Shown: positions 25,470-35,018, counted from the stretch's first letter. The stretch: 64,000 nucleotides of DNA from Desulfofustis limnaeus (GCF_023169885.1 NZ_AP025516.1:3947501-4011500); one strand, 5' to 3'. Notes: generated from the letters alone by a model not told the origin. Translations and numbers: made by a program.

Positions 25470-26695
25470 AGAGACAACTCCACCTGTTTGACGGGTACGG
25501 CATCGAGATCGAATACATGATTGTCGACCGCCGGGATTGGCGGATCAGACCACTCGCCGCCGTCCTGTTGCGTGACGAGCACGGGGCGATTGTCAACGAA
25601 CGGTGTCATGGTGATGTGTGCTGGTCCAACGAATTGGTCCAGCATGTGGTCGAGCTGAAGACCGCGGCGCCGGTCTCTTCGCCTTCCGGTCTGGCCGAGA
25701 CGTTCCAAGATGATATCCGCACGATCAATCGCTTGCTGGCACCATATGACGCGACTCTTCTGCCCGGCGCCACGCACCCGTTGATGGACCCGCTCGCGGA
25801 GACGCTGCTCTGGGAAGAAGACGATCGGGACATCTACCAGGCCTTCAATGCGATTTTTGATTGTCGCGGGCATGGCTGGTCCAACCTGCAATCGATGCAT
25901 GTCAATCTGCCTTTCCAGGGAGATGACGAATTTTTTCGGTTGCATGGAGCGATTCGGGCGATACTGCCGTTTATTCCGGCACTGGCTGCTTCTTCGCCAT
26001 TTCAGGATGGGCGCGACACCGGTCTGTTGGATGCCCGAATGGATCATTACGGCAAAAACTGTGCGAGAATCCCCCAGGTGACCGGGCTGATCGTACCCGA
26101 ACCGATCAAAGACCGTGCCGATTACCACCAGTCTATTCTTCAGCCGCTCTACCAGCAATTGAAGCCGCACGACCCGCGAGGGATCCTGCAGCATGAGTGG
26201 GCCAACGCCCGTGGGGCGATCGCCCGTTTTGAGCGCAATACCATCGAGATCAGAGTGATCGATTCCCAGGAATGCCCGGCTGCCGACATCGGCGTGGCTG
26301 CCTTGATCTGCGGGGTAGTGCGCTCCTTCGCAGAAGCCGGGGTGGATCGCATCATGGCCTTGAACCGACTGCCCACGCAGCTGCTCCATCAGCAGCTACG
26401 GGCCTGTATCGAACGGGCCGAGCAGGCACCGATCATCGACCCCGATCTGGGCAAGGCCTTCGGCCTCCCTCCGGCACTGCACACCGGCGGTGATTTTTGG
26501 CGACACTGGGCGGGGTGCGTGCCCGGTGTCGATCCGCATCTGCAGACACTTGCCGTTATTTTCCAGGAAGGCACGCTGGCCACGCGCATGAAGGCCGGCT
26601 GCGGGGAGGTCACCAGGCACGACCTGCAGCGGCTTTGCGAAAAGTTGAGCCGCTGTCTTGCTGAAGGCATGATGTTTCAGCCGGCCCAGAGATAA
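25466..26695 (+). CDS. GCS2-type carboxylate-amine ligase
   Basis: A 409-residue member of the glutamate-cysteine ligase type 2 (YbdK-like) superfamily, which forms gamma-glutamyl or similar amide bonds using ATP. Visible elements: FDGYGIEIEYMIVDRRDWRI at the N-terminus (metal-binding acidic residues), NELVQHVVELKTAAPV, LLPGATHPLMDP, WSNLQSMHVNLPF and RFERNTIEIRVIDSQECPAADI. No glutathione synthetase accompanies it, so glutathione is unlikely. The partner RimK/RLAN ligase suggests a small glutamyl-type metabolite. It ends 2 nt before the converging HD-GYP gene. Confidence 0.86.
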   Translation: MKRQLHLFDGYGIEIEYMIVDRRDWRIRPLAAVLLRDEHGAIVNERCHGDVCWSNELVQHVVELKTAAPVSSPSGLAETFQDDIRTINRLLAPYDATLLPGATHPLMDPLAETLLWEEDDRDIYQAFNAIFDCRGHGWSNLQSMHVNLPFQGDDEFFRLHGAIRAILPFIPALAASSPFQDGRDTGLLDARMDHYGKNCARIPQVTGLIVPEPIKDRADYHQSILQPLYQQLKPHDPRGILQHEWANARGAIARFERNTIEIRVIDSQECPAADIGVAALICGVVRSFAEAGVDRIMALNRLPTQLLHQQLRACIERAEQAPIIDPDLGKAFGLPPALHTGGDFWRHWAGCVPGVDPHLQTLAVIFQEGTLATRMKAGCGEVTRHDLQRLCEKLSRCLAEGMMFQPAQR

Positions 26696-26697
26696 AC

Positions 26698-28077
26698 TCA
26701 GAAAAGCGCTTCGTTGAGAAGCAGTTCCTCCACTTGAAGGGATCGGTGTTCCCCGGCGGCCAGATTGATCTGGTAGTAATCGGCCCCGGAGAGTTCGGTG
26801 CCGTCGGGGGCTTTTGTTATTTTGATTCGGGGACGGTCGATCCTCGGGCCGCTGAGCATGACCAAACCCCGGCTGCCGTCGGAGAGACGGACCATGGTAC
26901 CCGGCGGGTAGAGGCCGATGACCGAAATGAACGAAGCCAGCATGGTAGGGTGGAAACCACCTTTGTCGCGCAGCATGATCCCGTAGGCGACATGTGGAGA
27001 AAGCGCCGGCTTATAGGGCCGCGCAGCGGTAAGGGCCTCGAAGGCGTCACAGATCTGTAAAAGCGAGGTTATCGGATGCCTGACCGCCCAATCGGGTTGA
27101 CGCGGATAACCGGTACCGTCATGACGGATATGGTGACCCCAGGCGGCGGCGATGTCGAGCGGTGACGAGTCCTTGTGGGCGAGCAGGATCTCGGCGCCGA
27201 TTCGGGAGTGGGCCATGATCTCGGCAAATTCGTCTTTGGTGAGTTTGCCCGGCTTATAGAGGATCTGTTCGGAGACCTTACTCTTGCCGATATCGTGCAG
27301 CAGGCCGGCGGTCCCCAGGGCCAGCAGCATCTCCTCGCTCCAGTTGAAGGCATTGCCGAGAAAAACCGCCAGGGCGGCAACACGGACCGAATGGCCGACG
27401 GTATAGCTGTCGTAATCCGGGTAGTGAACATGCTGCATCATGTCGGAGAAATGGGCTTTGGTGAAATGCAGCATGTATTCGCTGACGGACCGGGTATTGT
27501 CGATGTCGATGTCCTGACCCAGCACCACATCCCCGTGCGTCTGGGCTACGGAGTCGAACAGGGCCTGGTAGATCAGTGTCGGCGAGTAGAGAAAATCGCC
27601 GGTGTCCTGTCCCTGCCAGACGGTGCGCTGCTCCCTGGTCATGGCTCCGGACGAGCCCACATAGTGATGGGCGATCTCGATGGTGAATATGTTGTTGGCA
27701 ACCAGTAACTCGCGGGCCTGTTTGATGCTTTCCACCGGCAGTTTGAGGTCGACGCTCAAGTCCAGCAGGGCGGAGAATTCGGCCTGTGAGGTTTGGGCCG
27801 AGAACGAGAACCCGCCACAGCGCAGTTTCTCCGCAAACTGGATGAGCTGGCGGCCGACAATGCTGGGACCGACCAGGTTTCGTCCTTCGAAGACCAGGGT
27901 GTTGTCGACAATACCGATGAACAGCTTGTCAAGATTGGCGTCGCGGCAAAAGGTTTGAAGTTTCTCAATGAACCCGGCGGCCAGCGCAAGGACTTTCGGA
28001 TGGTCGGAAAAGTAGAGTTTCCTTGTTGAGATGGCCCGGCACAACAGGATGAGGACAGTGTTCAATTGATCGAACAT
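26698..28077 (-). CDS. HD-GYP domain protein
   Basis: A 459-residue protein predicted to degrade cyclic di-GMP or bind it. The N-terminal 200 residues are helical and unassigned. The HD-GYP domain (about 220-390) has GHSVRVAALA, LLHDIGKSKV, HSRIGAEILL, the signature HHIRHDGTGYP and DAFEALTAARPYK. In the signature the usual Glu after HH is Ile, so activity may be changed. A C-terminal beta-rich tail follows (PGTMVRLSDGSRGLVM). It follows the HEAT-like gene by 15 nt in the same operon. Confidence 0.88.
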   Translation of the reverse strand: MFDQLNTVLILLCRAISTRKLYFSDHPKVLALAAGFIEKLQTFCRDANLDKLFIGIVDNTLVFEGRNLVGPSIVGRQLIQFAEKLRCGGFSFSAQTSQAEFSALLDLSVDLKLPVESIKQARELLVANNIFTIEIAHHYVGSSGAMTREQRTVWQGQDTGDFLYSPTLIYQALFDSVAQTHGDVVLGQDIDIDNTRSVSEYMLHFTKAHFSDMMQHVHYPDYDSYTVGHSVRVAALAVFLGNAFNWSEEMLLALGTAGLLHDIGKSKVSEQILYKPGKLTKDEFAEIMAHSRIGAEILLAHKDSSPLDIAAAWGHHIRHDGTGYPRQPDWAVRHPITSLLQICDAFEALTAARPYKPALSPHVAYGIMLRDKGGFHPTMLASFISVIGLYPPGTMVRLSDGSRGLVMLSGPRIDRPRIKITKAPDGTELSGADYYQINLAAGEHRSLQVEELLLNEALF

Positions 28078-28092
28078 GGTAGTTCCTCCGGT

Positions 28093-30009
28093 TCAGCGCG
28101 GACGTTTTCCGCCGGCCAGCGCCTGCTGTGCCGCCTTTCGACAGTCGGACGGCCATTCATGAATAAAAAGCAATCTCCGTTCGCTGGCTATGAGCTCCAG
28201 AAGTGCTCTGGTCTGTTCCGACGGCAGGCGAGCCAGGGCGGCAATGGTATCGGGAACCCAGGATTCATTCCGGCGTTCGTCGGCAAGACCGGAGAGGCCG
28301 GCCGCAATGAGCTTGGCCGCAGCGGTCTGCAGGGCCGGAGGCATCGATCGATTCGGCACTTGGCGCAGATAGGCATAAAGAAAGAGTTTATGCTCCTGGT
28401 TGCTCGAGTCCAGCAGGTGGACAGCCGCTTTGATCAGCCACTCGGGCGGATTGCGCCGCAATCCGCCGATAACCCGTTCGGTAACGAACGATTCCAAGCC
28501 GGTTTTCATCAGAAACGCAAACAACGGATAACATTCCGTGGGTAGGGCCGGGAAGATATCCGGGGCGATGGTGGTGTTCTGGAATGCCTCGAGTTCCTGC
28601 AGTTGCTCCAGACAGGCAGCCATGTCGGCCGGCGCCGGTCGTGAGGCGATGCGACAAAGGGCGACGAAAGAGGATTCATCGGAACTGCTGCCGCATACCA
28701 GCAGTTCGTTGACAATGTGCGGCCAGATACGAAGCGTTTCCTGGTTTCTGCATAACCGTGCGGTCAGCAGTAACAGGTAGAGGGAATTGGCATGGGGAGA
28801 GCGGCGCAGCGGTTCGGCTACGGCTCTGAAAATCGGTGTGAAAAGGTGTTGCTGGCGAGTTTCCAGGAGGTGGTGCAAGCCACCGCTGAGAATGGCCCAG
28901 GTTTTTTCTTGGATCGGTTCGGAGAGTATTTCGCGGGCCAACTGCTGAAGCTTCGCCTGACTGGTGAGTGGTAGTTCGCTCTGTGCCAGCTGCAGGAGTA
29001 TTGAGAGGGTTTCCTGGGCCGGTGGCGATTCGGGGATGTTCTTGAGGATCTTCGGGTGCAGTTTGTTTTTGGCGATGTACTCTTGAATCTGATCGACCGA
29101 GAACGTGGGTGTTTCCGAATAGATCCGCTGAACCCCATTCTCCTCGGGACCTTCTGCCTCGGTGCCGGACAGTGGTTTTCTAATGATCGAGATGAGCAGG
29201 TTGATTGCCTTGCGGGAAGCACTGTCGGCAGCCTCCCGTTCCAGTTTTTTCAGGATAGCCGCCAGCGCGTTGATGTTGGTGTGGACCGTTTGCAGATCGC
29301 TTCCTGATGGTGCGCCATCCCGGCCCCCTCTGACGGTCCTGGCCAGCAGTCGGGCCACATCGTCCCAGGATGCGTAGGGCGACTCAGCCAGGTCCATACT
29401 GCTCGTGGCGAGTCGTTCCGGAAGCCTTTCCAGCAGTTCTCGGCAGGTGTCGATTTCTGATGGGGTGAGCCCATGCTTTTTCAGAGATTCGACGAAATCC
29501 TCGATGGTTTCGCTCCGTTCTCCGGCTTGATCTTCCGAGATGGAGGCGTTTTTCCGGGCGAGAAACTCTTTATGACGGACCGTGATGGAAAGGGGCAATT
29601 GTTCCAGTTCAATCTGCCGAAAAGTGCGGGTCTTCAGAACCTGGGAACGGAAAAAGATCATCTTGCGGAGAAATTCGAGTAGCTCCGCTGGCGTGATCTC
29701 TCTACTGATGCCGATGGAGATGATACCCAGACTGTCCAGAAGCACTTTGAATTCCCGGACGAAGGGCACCTCGGGGGTCAACGTCAACTCGGAGATTTCA
29801 AGGTTTTCGCCCTGTACCGTGATGGTGACTTCCGGCGCGTTGCCAGCCACCACCTTCAGCAATTTCATGAACCGTTCGGTGGCCCGGTCCAAGGTTGCGT
29901 GCCCGGAAGGGTAATAAATGCCGATCTTGAACAACCGCTGCAGCGCATTCATGAATTCGTTGATGGTGCTGGGGGCAACCATCGTTTCCTGCTGCCGTGG
30001 CGGAGTCAT
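28093..30009 (-). CDS. Large helical-repeat protein, unknown function
   Basis: A 638-residue protein of no family I can name. It is almost all alpha-helical. Pairs of helices recur through residues 230-630 (for example LSILLQLAQSELPLTSQAKL, LYLLLLTARLCRNQETLRIW), suggesting HEAT-like repeats. The N-terminal region (NEFMNALQRLFKIGIYYPSG) matches the style of the unassigned N-terminus of the HD-GYP protein next door. It probably serves as a scaffold that regulates the HD-GYP partner 15 nt downstream. No signal peptide is visible. Confidence 0.7.
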   Translation of the reverse strand: MTPPRQQETMVAPSTINEFMNALQRLFKIGIYYPSGHATLDRATERFMKLLKVVAGNAPEVTITVQGENLEISELTLTPEVPFVREFKVLLDSLGIISIGISREITPAELLEFLRKMIFFRSQVLKTRTFRQIELEQLPLSITVRHKEFLARKNASISEDQAGERSETIEDFVESLKKHGLTPSEIDTCRELLERLPERLATSSMDLAESPYASWDDVARLLARTVRGGRDGAPSGSDLQTVHTNINALAAILKKLEREAADSASRKAINLLISIIRKPLSGTEAEGPEENGVQRIYSETPTFSVDQIQEYIAKNKLHPKILKNIPESPPAQETLSILLQLAQSELPLTSQAKLQQLAREILSEPIQEKTWAILSGGLHHLLETRQQHLFTPIFRAVAEPLRRSPHANSLYLLLLTARLCRNQETLRIWPHIVNELLVCGSSSDESSFVALCRIASRPAPADMAACLEQLQELEAFQNTTIAPDIFPALPTECYPLFAFLMKTGLESFVTERVIGGLRRNPPEWLIKAAVHLLDSSNQEHKLFLYAYLRQVPNRSMPPALQTAAAKLIAAGLSGLADERRNESWVPDTIAALARLPSEQTRALLELIASERRLLFIHEWPSDCRKAAQQALAGGKRPR

Positions 30010-30290
30010 CTTTTGTCTTATAATGGGAAGCTCGGTACCAGTACCGATTTTTTGATTGAAGGTGCAAGAATGGACAACACCAGTTGTCTTTGATAATAAG
30101 TATCATCTTGAATAATGAAAAGAAAGCGATAAGGCGATTGGCACGTTTTTCTTAAGAAAAGGTTTATCAGTTTGGTCGATCCGTGGTATTTCTCTGACAG
30201 GCGAATCTGGAGGGAGCTCAGATGGCCGTGAGTTGCGCGGATGGGGTTCGATGAGCTGCTCAAAAAGCCGGAAACGGGGTGCGGGGGCAC

Positions 30291-32582
30291 ATGGAAATAG
30301 ATAGAGAACGACAGGCACAGGCGTTGGCAAAGGCCAAAGAAATAATCGCCGACGCAGAAAAGAAACGGGAAGCGGCGCGGGTGGAAAAAGGAGTGGCCAT
30401 CTTTCTCCAGGGAAAATTCGAAATCCTCCACAATGATGAATTGGTGGAGAATCTGGCCTCTTACACGCTGAATAAATATATCACCGATAATCGCGACGAC
30501 GCGGTAAAAATCCTGCATAAACTGGGTAAGAGCCTGTGCTGGGATGATAAGGCAATTCGTGAGCGTTCGTTGATGGTAGTTTCGGTTTTTACCGAAATTA
30601 CCCTGGAGGAGGACTTTGCCGAATTCAGGGAAATAGTGGCACGGATTCTTGTCGACTGGTTGAAATTCGAGTCTGAGTACATTGCCGGTTTTGAAATTGT
30701 GTGTCTGCAGCTCCAGAAGATCGTGCTGCGCATGCTGTACGCCGGTCAATGGCATGAGCTGGAAAATCTGATCATCGTGTTACAGCAGATCAGTTCCGGG
30801 GCCATCGTCAAAAACAACCTGATACGCGGCATGACCGCAAAGGTTCATGAAAATCTGGCAGAACCGGACTTGCTGGATAAACTGGTCAATGTCTATCTCG
30901 ATGAAAACGATGATCGCCGATCGCTGGCCGAAAGTTTGTTGGTACATCTGGGACGACTGGCAGCCGCTTTCCTCGTGCAAAAGCTCATCTACTGCAACAC
31001 CAAAGAGGATCGTTTTGCCCTGATTGATTTGATCCCACGGGTCGGTGAAGTCAGTGTCCCGATTCTAGTCAATTGCCTGAAGGAAGAGCCGCCTTGGTTC
31101 GTTATTCGCAATATCATCCTGATCATCTCCCGCCTTGGGGATCCCAGCCTGTATGAGATCGTTGAACCATATCTGACCCATAAGGACATCAGAGTTCAGC
31201 AACAGGTGATCAATTGCATCGAGACCCTTGGCGGCAAATTTATGCGCAAACGGCTGATCCAGGCTCTGATGAACATCAATGACGAACTGAAAGGGCACCT
31301 TATCGTTCATCTGGGCCAGTACGAGGGCAAAGATATCGGCGAGGCGTTCATCGATCTATTGGAACAGCGTGACACCATTGCCAGCCATGTCCGCCACGAT
31401 CTTATTTTGAAACTCTGTATCAAGCTGAAATTCTATCCGTTCCAGCGAGCAATGGACTGTCTGCGCGAGTTGATCAATGAACGCCGGCGCAGCTACGGTG
31501 AAGCGGACAAGATAACCATGGCTGCCGCAACATCGCTTCAAGCCATTGAAATAAAGATGAAATCTCCCGATGATGCAGTTTTTGCCGGAAAAGGGGGGCT
31601 CTTGGTTGAGGCAGCCGAAGAACAGGAGGTAGCCTTTGGCGAAGGTGTCTTCGGACAGGGTGAGGAACGAGACAACCTGGGTGCCCTGTTCTCAGCCAGT
31701 GAGATCACCCACCTGGCAGCGGGAGAAGAGTTGAGCGCTTCCCTCGAGGATGTCGCTCCATCCCACGCTCAGACGGCCGGTCAGGAGATGCCGTTTTATG
31801 CTAGCCAGGAGCATCATCTGACGGTTTGGAGCAAACTGTACGAGCAGATGAGCACCGAAGAGGTGAACGATTTCTTTGCCATCCTCAAACCGAAGGTCTA
31901 TCAAGCCAATGAGGAGATTGTCCACCAGGGAGAAACGGTGACGGATCTGTTCTTTATCGATAGCGGTTTTGCCGGGATCACTCATTTCGATGATGAAAAA
32001 GAAGTGGTATTGACCAGTCTGCAGACCGGTGACTTGATTGGGGCCGAGGGTTTTGTTCAGGGGCTGGCCTGGTCGGTGTCGTTGTCGGCCCAGACCGAGC
32101 TACAGGTCCGAGTGTTGGAGCGACAGGCCTTCCTGGATATTGCTGCCAGGCATCCCGGCCTGGAGGAGAAAATCCGATACTATTGTAATCACTATGATGT
32201 GGTTCCCTACTTGATCAACATCAGCGACAACGACAGCCAGGCAGCCATCGGGAAAGCTATCGAGGTCCGTTCGGCATCAGAGTTTCTTGATGCCGCCGGC
32301 AACCCCGTCGACCCAATAGTCAGCGGCACCTTGCAATACATAGCCCGTGGTGGGTACTGCTTCTCGCTTCCCTTTATTCACGAAGAAAATCCCGGTGTGG
32401 TGCTGGGTCGTCAGGTCTCATCGGATATCGAATTGCCCGATGGATCACAACGCAAATGCTTTGGAGTCATTGCCGGGGCCGGCCACCATGACTGGAATGA
32501 GCAACTGCTTTATCTCTACGTGAAATTTTACCATCCTCTGGGGAAGGCCGATTATCTCTGCCACAGCCTGGAACTGATGTGA
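30291..32582 (+). CDS. HEAT-repeat protein with cNMP-binding and PilZ-like domains
   Basis: A 763-residue cytoplasmic regulator. Residues 1-40 are a charged coiled coil. About 60-420 are HEAT-like repeats (VPILVNCLKEEPPWFVIRN, RLGDPSLYEIVEPYLTHKD). A cyclic-nucleotide-binding fold follows at about 510-640 (EIVHQGETVTDLFFIDSG, TGDLIGAEGFVQG). The C-terminal 110 residues resemble a PilZ domain (SGTLQYIARGGYCFSLPF) but lack a clear RxxxR motif. It is divergent from the HEAT/HD-GYP operon, and together they look like a c-di-GMP/cNMP signalling module. An in-frame GTG lies at 30279; I prefer ATG 30291, after a G-rich site. Confidence 0.75.
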   Translation: MEIDRERQAQALAKAKEIIADAEKKREAARVEKGVAIFLQGKFEILHNDELVENLASYTLNKYITDNRDDAVKILHKLGKSLCWDDKAIRERSLMVVSVFTEITLEEDFAEFREIVARILVDWLKFESEYIAGFEIVCLQLQKIVLRMLYAGQWHELENLIIVLQQISSGAIVKNNLIRGMTAKVHENLAEPDLLDKLVNVYLDENDDRRSLAESLLVHLGRLAAAFLVQKLIYCNTKEDRFALIDLIPRVGEVSVPILVNCLKEEPPWFVIRNIILIISRLGDPSLYEIVEPYLTHKDIRVQQQVINCIETLGGKFMRKRLIQALMNINDELKGHLIVHLGQYEGKDIGEAFIDLLEQRDTIASHVRHDLILKLCIKLKFYPFQRAMDCLRELINERRRSYGEADKITMAAATSLQAIEIKMKSPDDAVFAGKGGLLVEAAEEQEVAFGEGVFGQGEERDNLGALFSASEITHLAAGEELSASLEDVAPSHAQTAGQEMPFYASQEHHLTVWSKLYEQMSTEEVNDFFAILKPKVYQANEEIVHQGETVTDLFFIDSGFAGITHFDDEKEVVLTSLQTGDLIGAEGFVQGLAWSVSLSAQTELQVRVLERQAFLDIAARHPGLEEKIRYYCNHYDVVPYLINISDNDSQAAIGKAIEVRSASEFLDAAGNPVDPIVSGTLQYIARGGYCFSLPFIHEENPGVVLGRQVSSDIELPDGSQRKCFGVIAGAGHHDWNEQLLYLYVKFYHPLGKADYLCHSLELM

Positions 32583-32652
32583 CGGCTGCCTGAATTGAGA
32601 AGGGTTGGGTATTCGCATGGGTTGGAACAATCAGAAACGCAGGAAATAGATC

Positions 32653-32865
32653 ATGGAAAAAAATGACCAGTCAATCGGACAGCGGTTGGTGCAAGCGCTG
32701 AAAGACCCGAAACACTCGGCCAGCCAGGAGAGCTTTGCCAAAGCCCTGGAGCTGACCAAGGCCTATGCCGGCTCCGGCGCGGTTACCCATTATGGCGCCG
32801 TCGCTCGTCTGTTTTATGATCTGTTCGAGATGTTCGAAACCGGAAGGGACCCGCGGGAGAAATGA
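32653..32865 (+). CDS. Small hypothetical protein
   Basis: A 70-residue soluble, helical protein (QRLVQALKDPKHSASQESF; FYDLFEMFETGRDPREK). ATG 32653 follows AGGAAAT at good spacing. It lies 70 nt after the HEAT/cNMP gene in the same direction and may be co-transcribed. I recognise no family. Confidence 0.6.
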   Translation: MEKNDQSIGQRLVQALKDPKHSASQESFAKALELTKAYAGSGAVTHYGAVARLFYDLFEMFETGRDPREK

Positions 32866-32889
32866 ATAGCCTCGGGTCGTCCGCATGGT

Positions 32890-33801
32890 TCAACTGCGAA
32901 ACGGTGGCTTCCGCCGGAGGTGGGCGGCCAGGCCGTCAAGGTCGCGACACTGGTCGATGATGCTGCTCAGGTAACCAATATTGTTGTTGATGTTTTCTTC
33001 GTACAGATCCTTGTCAATGTTCCAGCGGGCGCGGAAATGACCGCGCATGGCCCGTGACACGTTGCCGAGTTCGCTGCGCAGCCGTTCGCTGATTGTCTTA
33101 TGGAACTGGGTGGTGTCGTTCATCAGTTCAAAGGCGCTCTGGTAGTGATTCAGACCTCCGGCACGGTGTTCCTGGAAGAGAAAAGGCAGTTGCTCCAGAT
33201 AGTAGCGATCGGCCATTTGGGCCAAAATGTCAGCTGTTCCCAGTATCTGGCCGGCACATTTGACAGCTGTGGAGCTGAATTCTATGGAAGCGATATCCAG
33301 AGCGAGGTTGGTGCAGCGAATCATGGATGCGCAGTCGATTCGGGTCGAATCATCGAAATGGTGCGAATCGAGATACTTGAAGAGTGAACTGATGGATCGG
33401 GCTTCGTGATACTGTGTAAATTCGGCGCCGGTATCGGCGGTATCAAATGAGCGAAGCAGTAAGCCGGTATCGTGGAAATAGGCGCTGAGCAGTCCTTTGA
33501 TGACGATATCGCTGGTGAACGAGAGTCCTTCCAGAGTTAATCCATGGAAGAGGCGGGTGGTGGCCAGCGCCACTCCGTAAGTGTGGCGCAGGTTGTGATA
33601 ACGGTTACCGTTTTCCCGGAACCCCGGATAGTAGCCGGAAAAGATATCCTGTATGTCGCGATGGAAGGTGAGCAGGATATCCTGATCAATTGATGCATTG
33701 ATCATCTCCGCCACGGTCAGAATCTCATCGATCGGGTCCGGTGTTGCGCCGCTTTCAAAAATTCGGTTGACGCGAAAATTTGTATCCGCTTCTCGCCGCA
33801 T
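32890..33801 (-). CDS. HD-domain phosphohydrolase (PDEase-like)
   Basis: A 303-residue protein with the metal-binding pattern of 3',5'-cyclic nucleotide phosphodiesterases and related HD proteins: YHNLRHTYGVALAT (about residue 68), SAYFHDTGLL, and a later ILGTADILAQMADRYYLEQL supplying the final Asp. The arrangement HNxxH...HD...D is complete, so it is probably active on a cyclic nucleotide or similar phosphoester. It sits between two signalling genes. No transmembrane segment is evident. Confidence 0.8.
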   Translation of the reverse strand: MRREADTNFRVNRIFESGATPDPIDEILTVAEMINASIDQDILLTFHRDIQDIFSGYYPGFRENGNRYHNLRHTYGVALATTRLFHGLTLEGLSFTSDIVIKGLLSAYFHDTGLLLRSFDTADTGAEFTQYHEARSISSLFKYLDSHHFDDSTRIDCASMIRCTNLALDIASIEFSSTAVKCAGQILGTADILAQMADRYYLEQLPFLFQEHRAGGLNHYQSAFELMNDTTQFHKTISERLRSELGNVSRAMRGHFRARWNIDKDLYEENINNNIGYLSSIIDQCRDLDGLAAHLRRKPPFRS

Positions 33802-34089
33802 ACTTAGTCGTTTTTCTTGGGAGGTATCAACAAAGGTTTTTTCAAACCCTCTTTTGTTATGTCATTATAGGCCATCCGTTTCATTCCAGACAACCAATTC
33901 CCCTTTCTATCAGCGTCTTTATACGTATCGCGCATAAAAGACAAGCTATTCTTCCGTAAGTGTTCTGCAAAGAATACACATGATTACCAAAATGTAGTTG
34001 GACATTGTCAGGAAAGGCGGCTACAATACCTGTCAGGGGAAAAGGGAAGGGGAGTCTAACTGATTGTCATCTGCTGGTATTGGTAGAGC

Positions 34090-34989
34090 ATGGAAGAACA
34101 CGGTGACGGCGCAGCGACCATACTGGTGGTGGACGATGACGATTTGGTGTTGAAAACGCTGAATGTATTGGTTTCAACCCTCGGATATCGCTGCCTGAGT
34201 GCTGCCAACGGACTGGAAGCCGTAGATATACTGAGAAAAACGAAATGTGATATCGTTCTTTCCGATCTCATGATGCCGCAGATGGACGGCATCGAGTTGC
34301 TCAAGTATATCATCCGCAATCATTCCGACACCGATGTCATTATCGCCACCGGGTATAGCGAACAGACCAGCTATGCCGATGTGATCAAAGCCGGGGCGAT
34401 CGATTTCATCAAAAAGCCGATCGATCAGGCGGAACTCGAAGCGAAACTGGCCAGGGCACTTCGCGAGCGTTATATGATCCGCAAACTGGAAGCGCTTTCC
34501 ATGTGCGACGGGTTGACCTCCCTGCTCAATCGCCGAGCGTTTGATCTCCGGTTTCCCCGTGAAGTGGAACGGGCCTATCGGCAGAATTATCGGCTCTTCC
34601 TGGCAATGATCGACATCGATAATTTCAAGGAGTACAACGATACGCACGGTCATGATGAGGGGGACAAGGTGCTTATCGCTCTTGGCGATATCATGAAGAT
34701 ATCGACTCGAAACAGTGTCGATCTCTGCTTTCGTCTCGGTGGCGATGAATTTGCCGTATTGTTGCCGCAGACCACAGCGACGCAGGCTACTGAGATCGTG
34801 CAGCGAATCCTGCTCAGATACGTGGAGAGCGACTTTGGCGGGACAACGTTGTCGATCGGCATTATCTCCTGTTCCCGGGACAGATCTCTCCCCCTCAGCT
34901 CGGATATTGCCACCATGCAGAAACGTGCCGATCAGGCCATGTACGACGCCAAGCATTCGGGGAAGAACTGCGTCGTCTGCCGGGTTTGA
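34090..34989 (+). CDS. Response regulator with GGDEF output (diguanylate cyclase)
   Basis: A 299-residue protein. The receiver domain (10-125) has the acidic VVDDDDL, the phospho-Asp in IVLSDLMMPQMDG and the switch lysine in FIKKPID. The GGDEF domain (about 135-299) has LTSLLNRRAFD, IDIDNFKEYNDTHGHDEGD and an intact RLGGDEFAVLLP. The product-inhibition RxxD site five residues before GGDEF reads NSVD, so the Arg is missing and feedback inhibition by c-di-GMP may be lost. It would raise c-di-GMP when phosphorylated, opposing the HD-GYP protein nearby. Confidence 0.93.
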   Translation: MEEHGDGAATILVVDDDDLVLKTLNVLVSTLGYRCLSAANGLEAVDILRKTKCDIVLSDLMMPQMDGIELLKYIIRNHSDTDVIIATGYSEQTSYADVIKAGAIDFIKKPIDQAELEAKLARALRERYMIRKLEALSMCDGLTSLLNRRAFDLRFPREVERAYRQNYRLFLAMIDIDNFKEYNDTHGHDEGDKVLIALGDIMKISTRNSVDLCFRLGGDEFAVLLPQTTATQATEIVQRILLRYVESDFGGTTLSIGIISCSRDRSLPLSSDIATMQKRADQAMYDAKHSGKNCVVCRV

Positions 34990-35018
34990 TCGCGGGTGCG
35001 AGCCTGCTTCAGGGTCCC

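Noticed and set aside
23293-26695. C39-like gene as a bacteriocin leader peptidase with a RiPP cluster
   Set aside because: No ABC exporter, no precursor peptide with a Gly-Gly leader and no modification enzyme apart from the two amide ligases.
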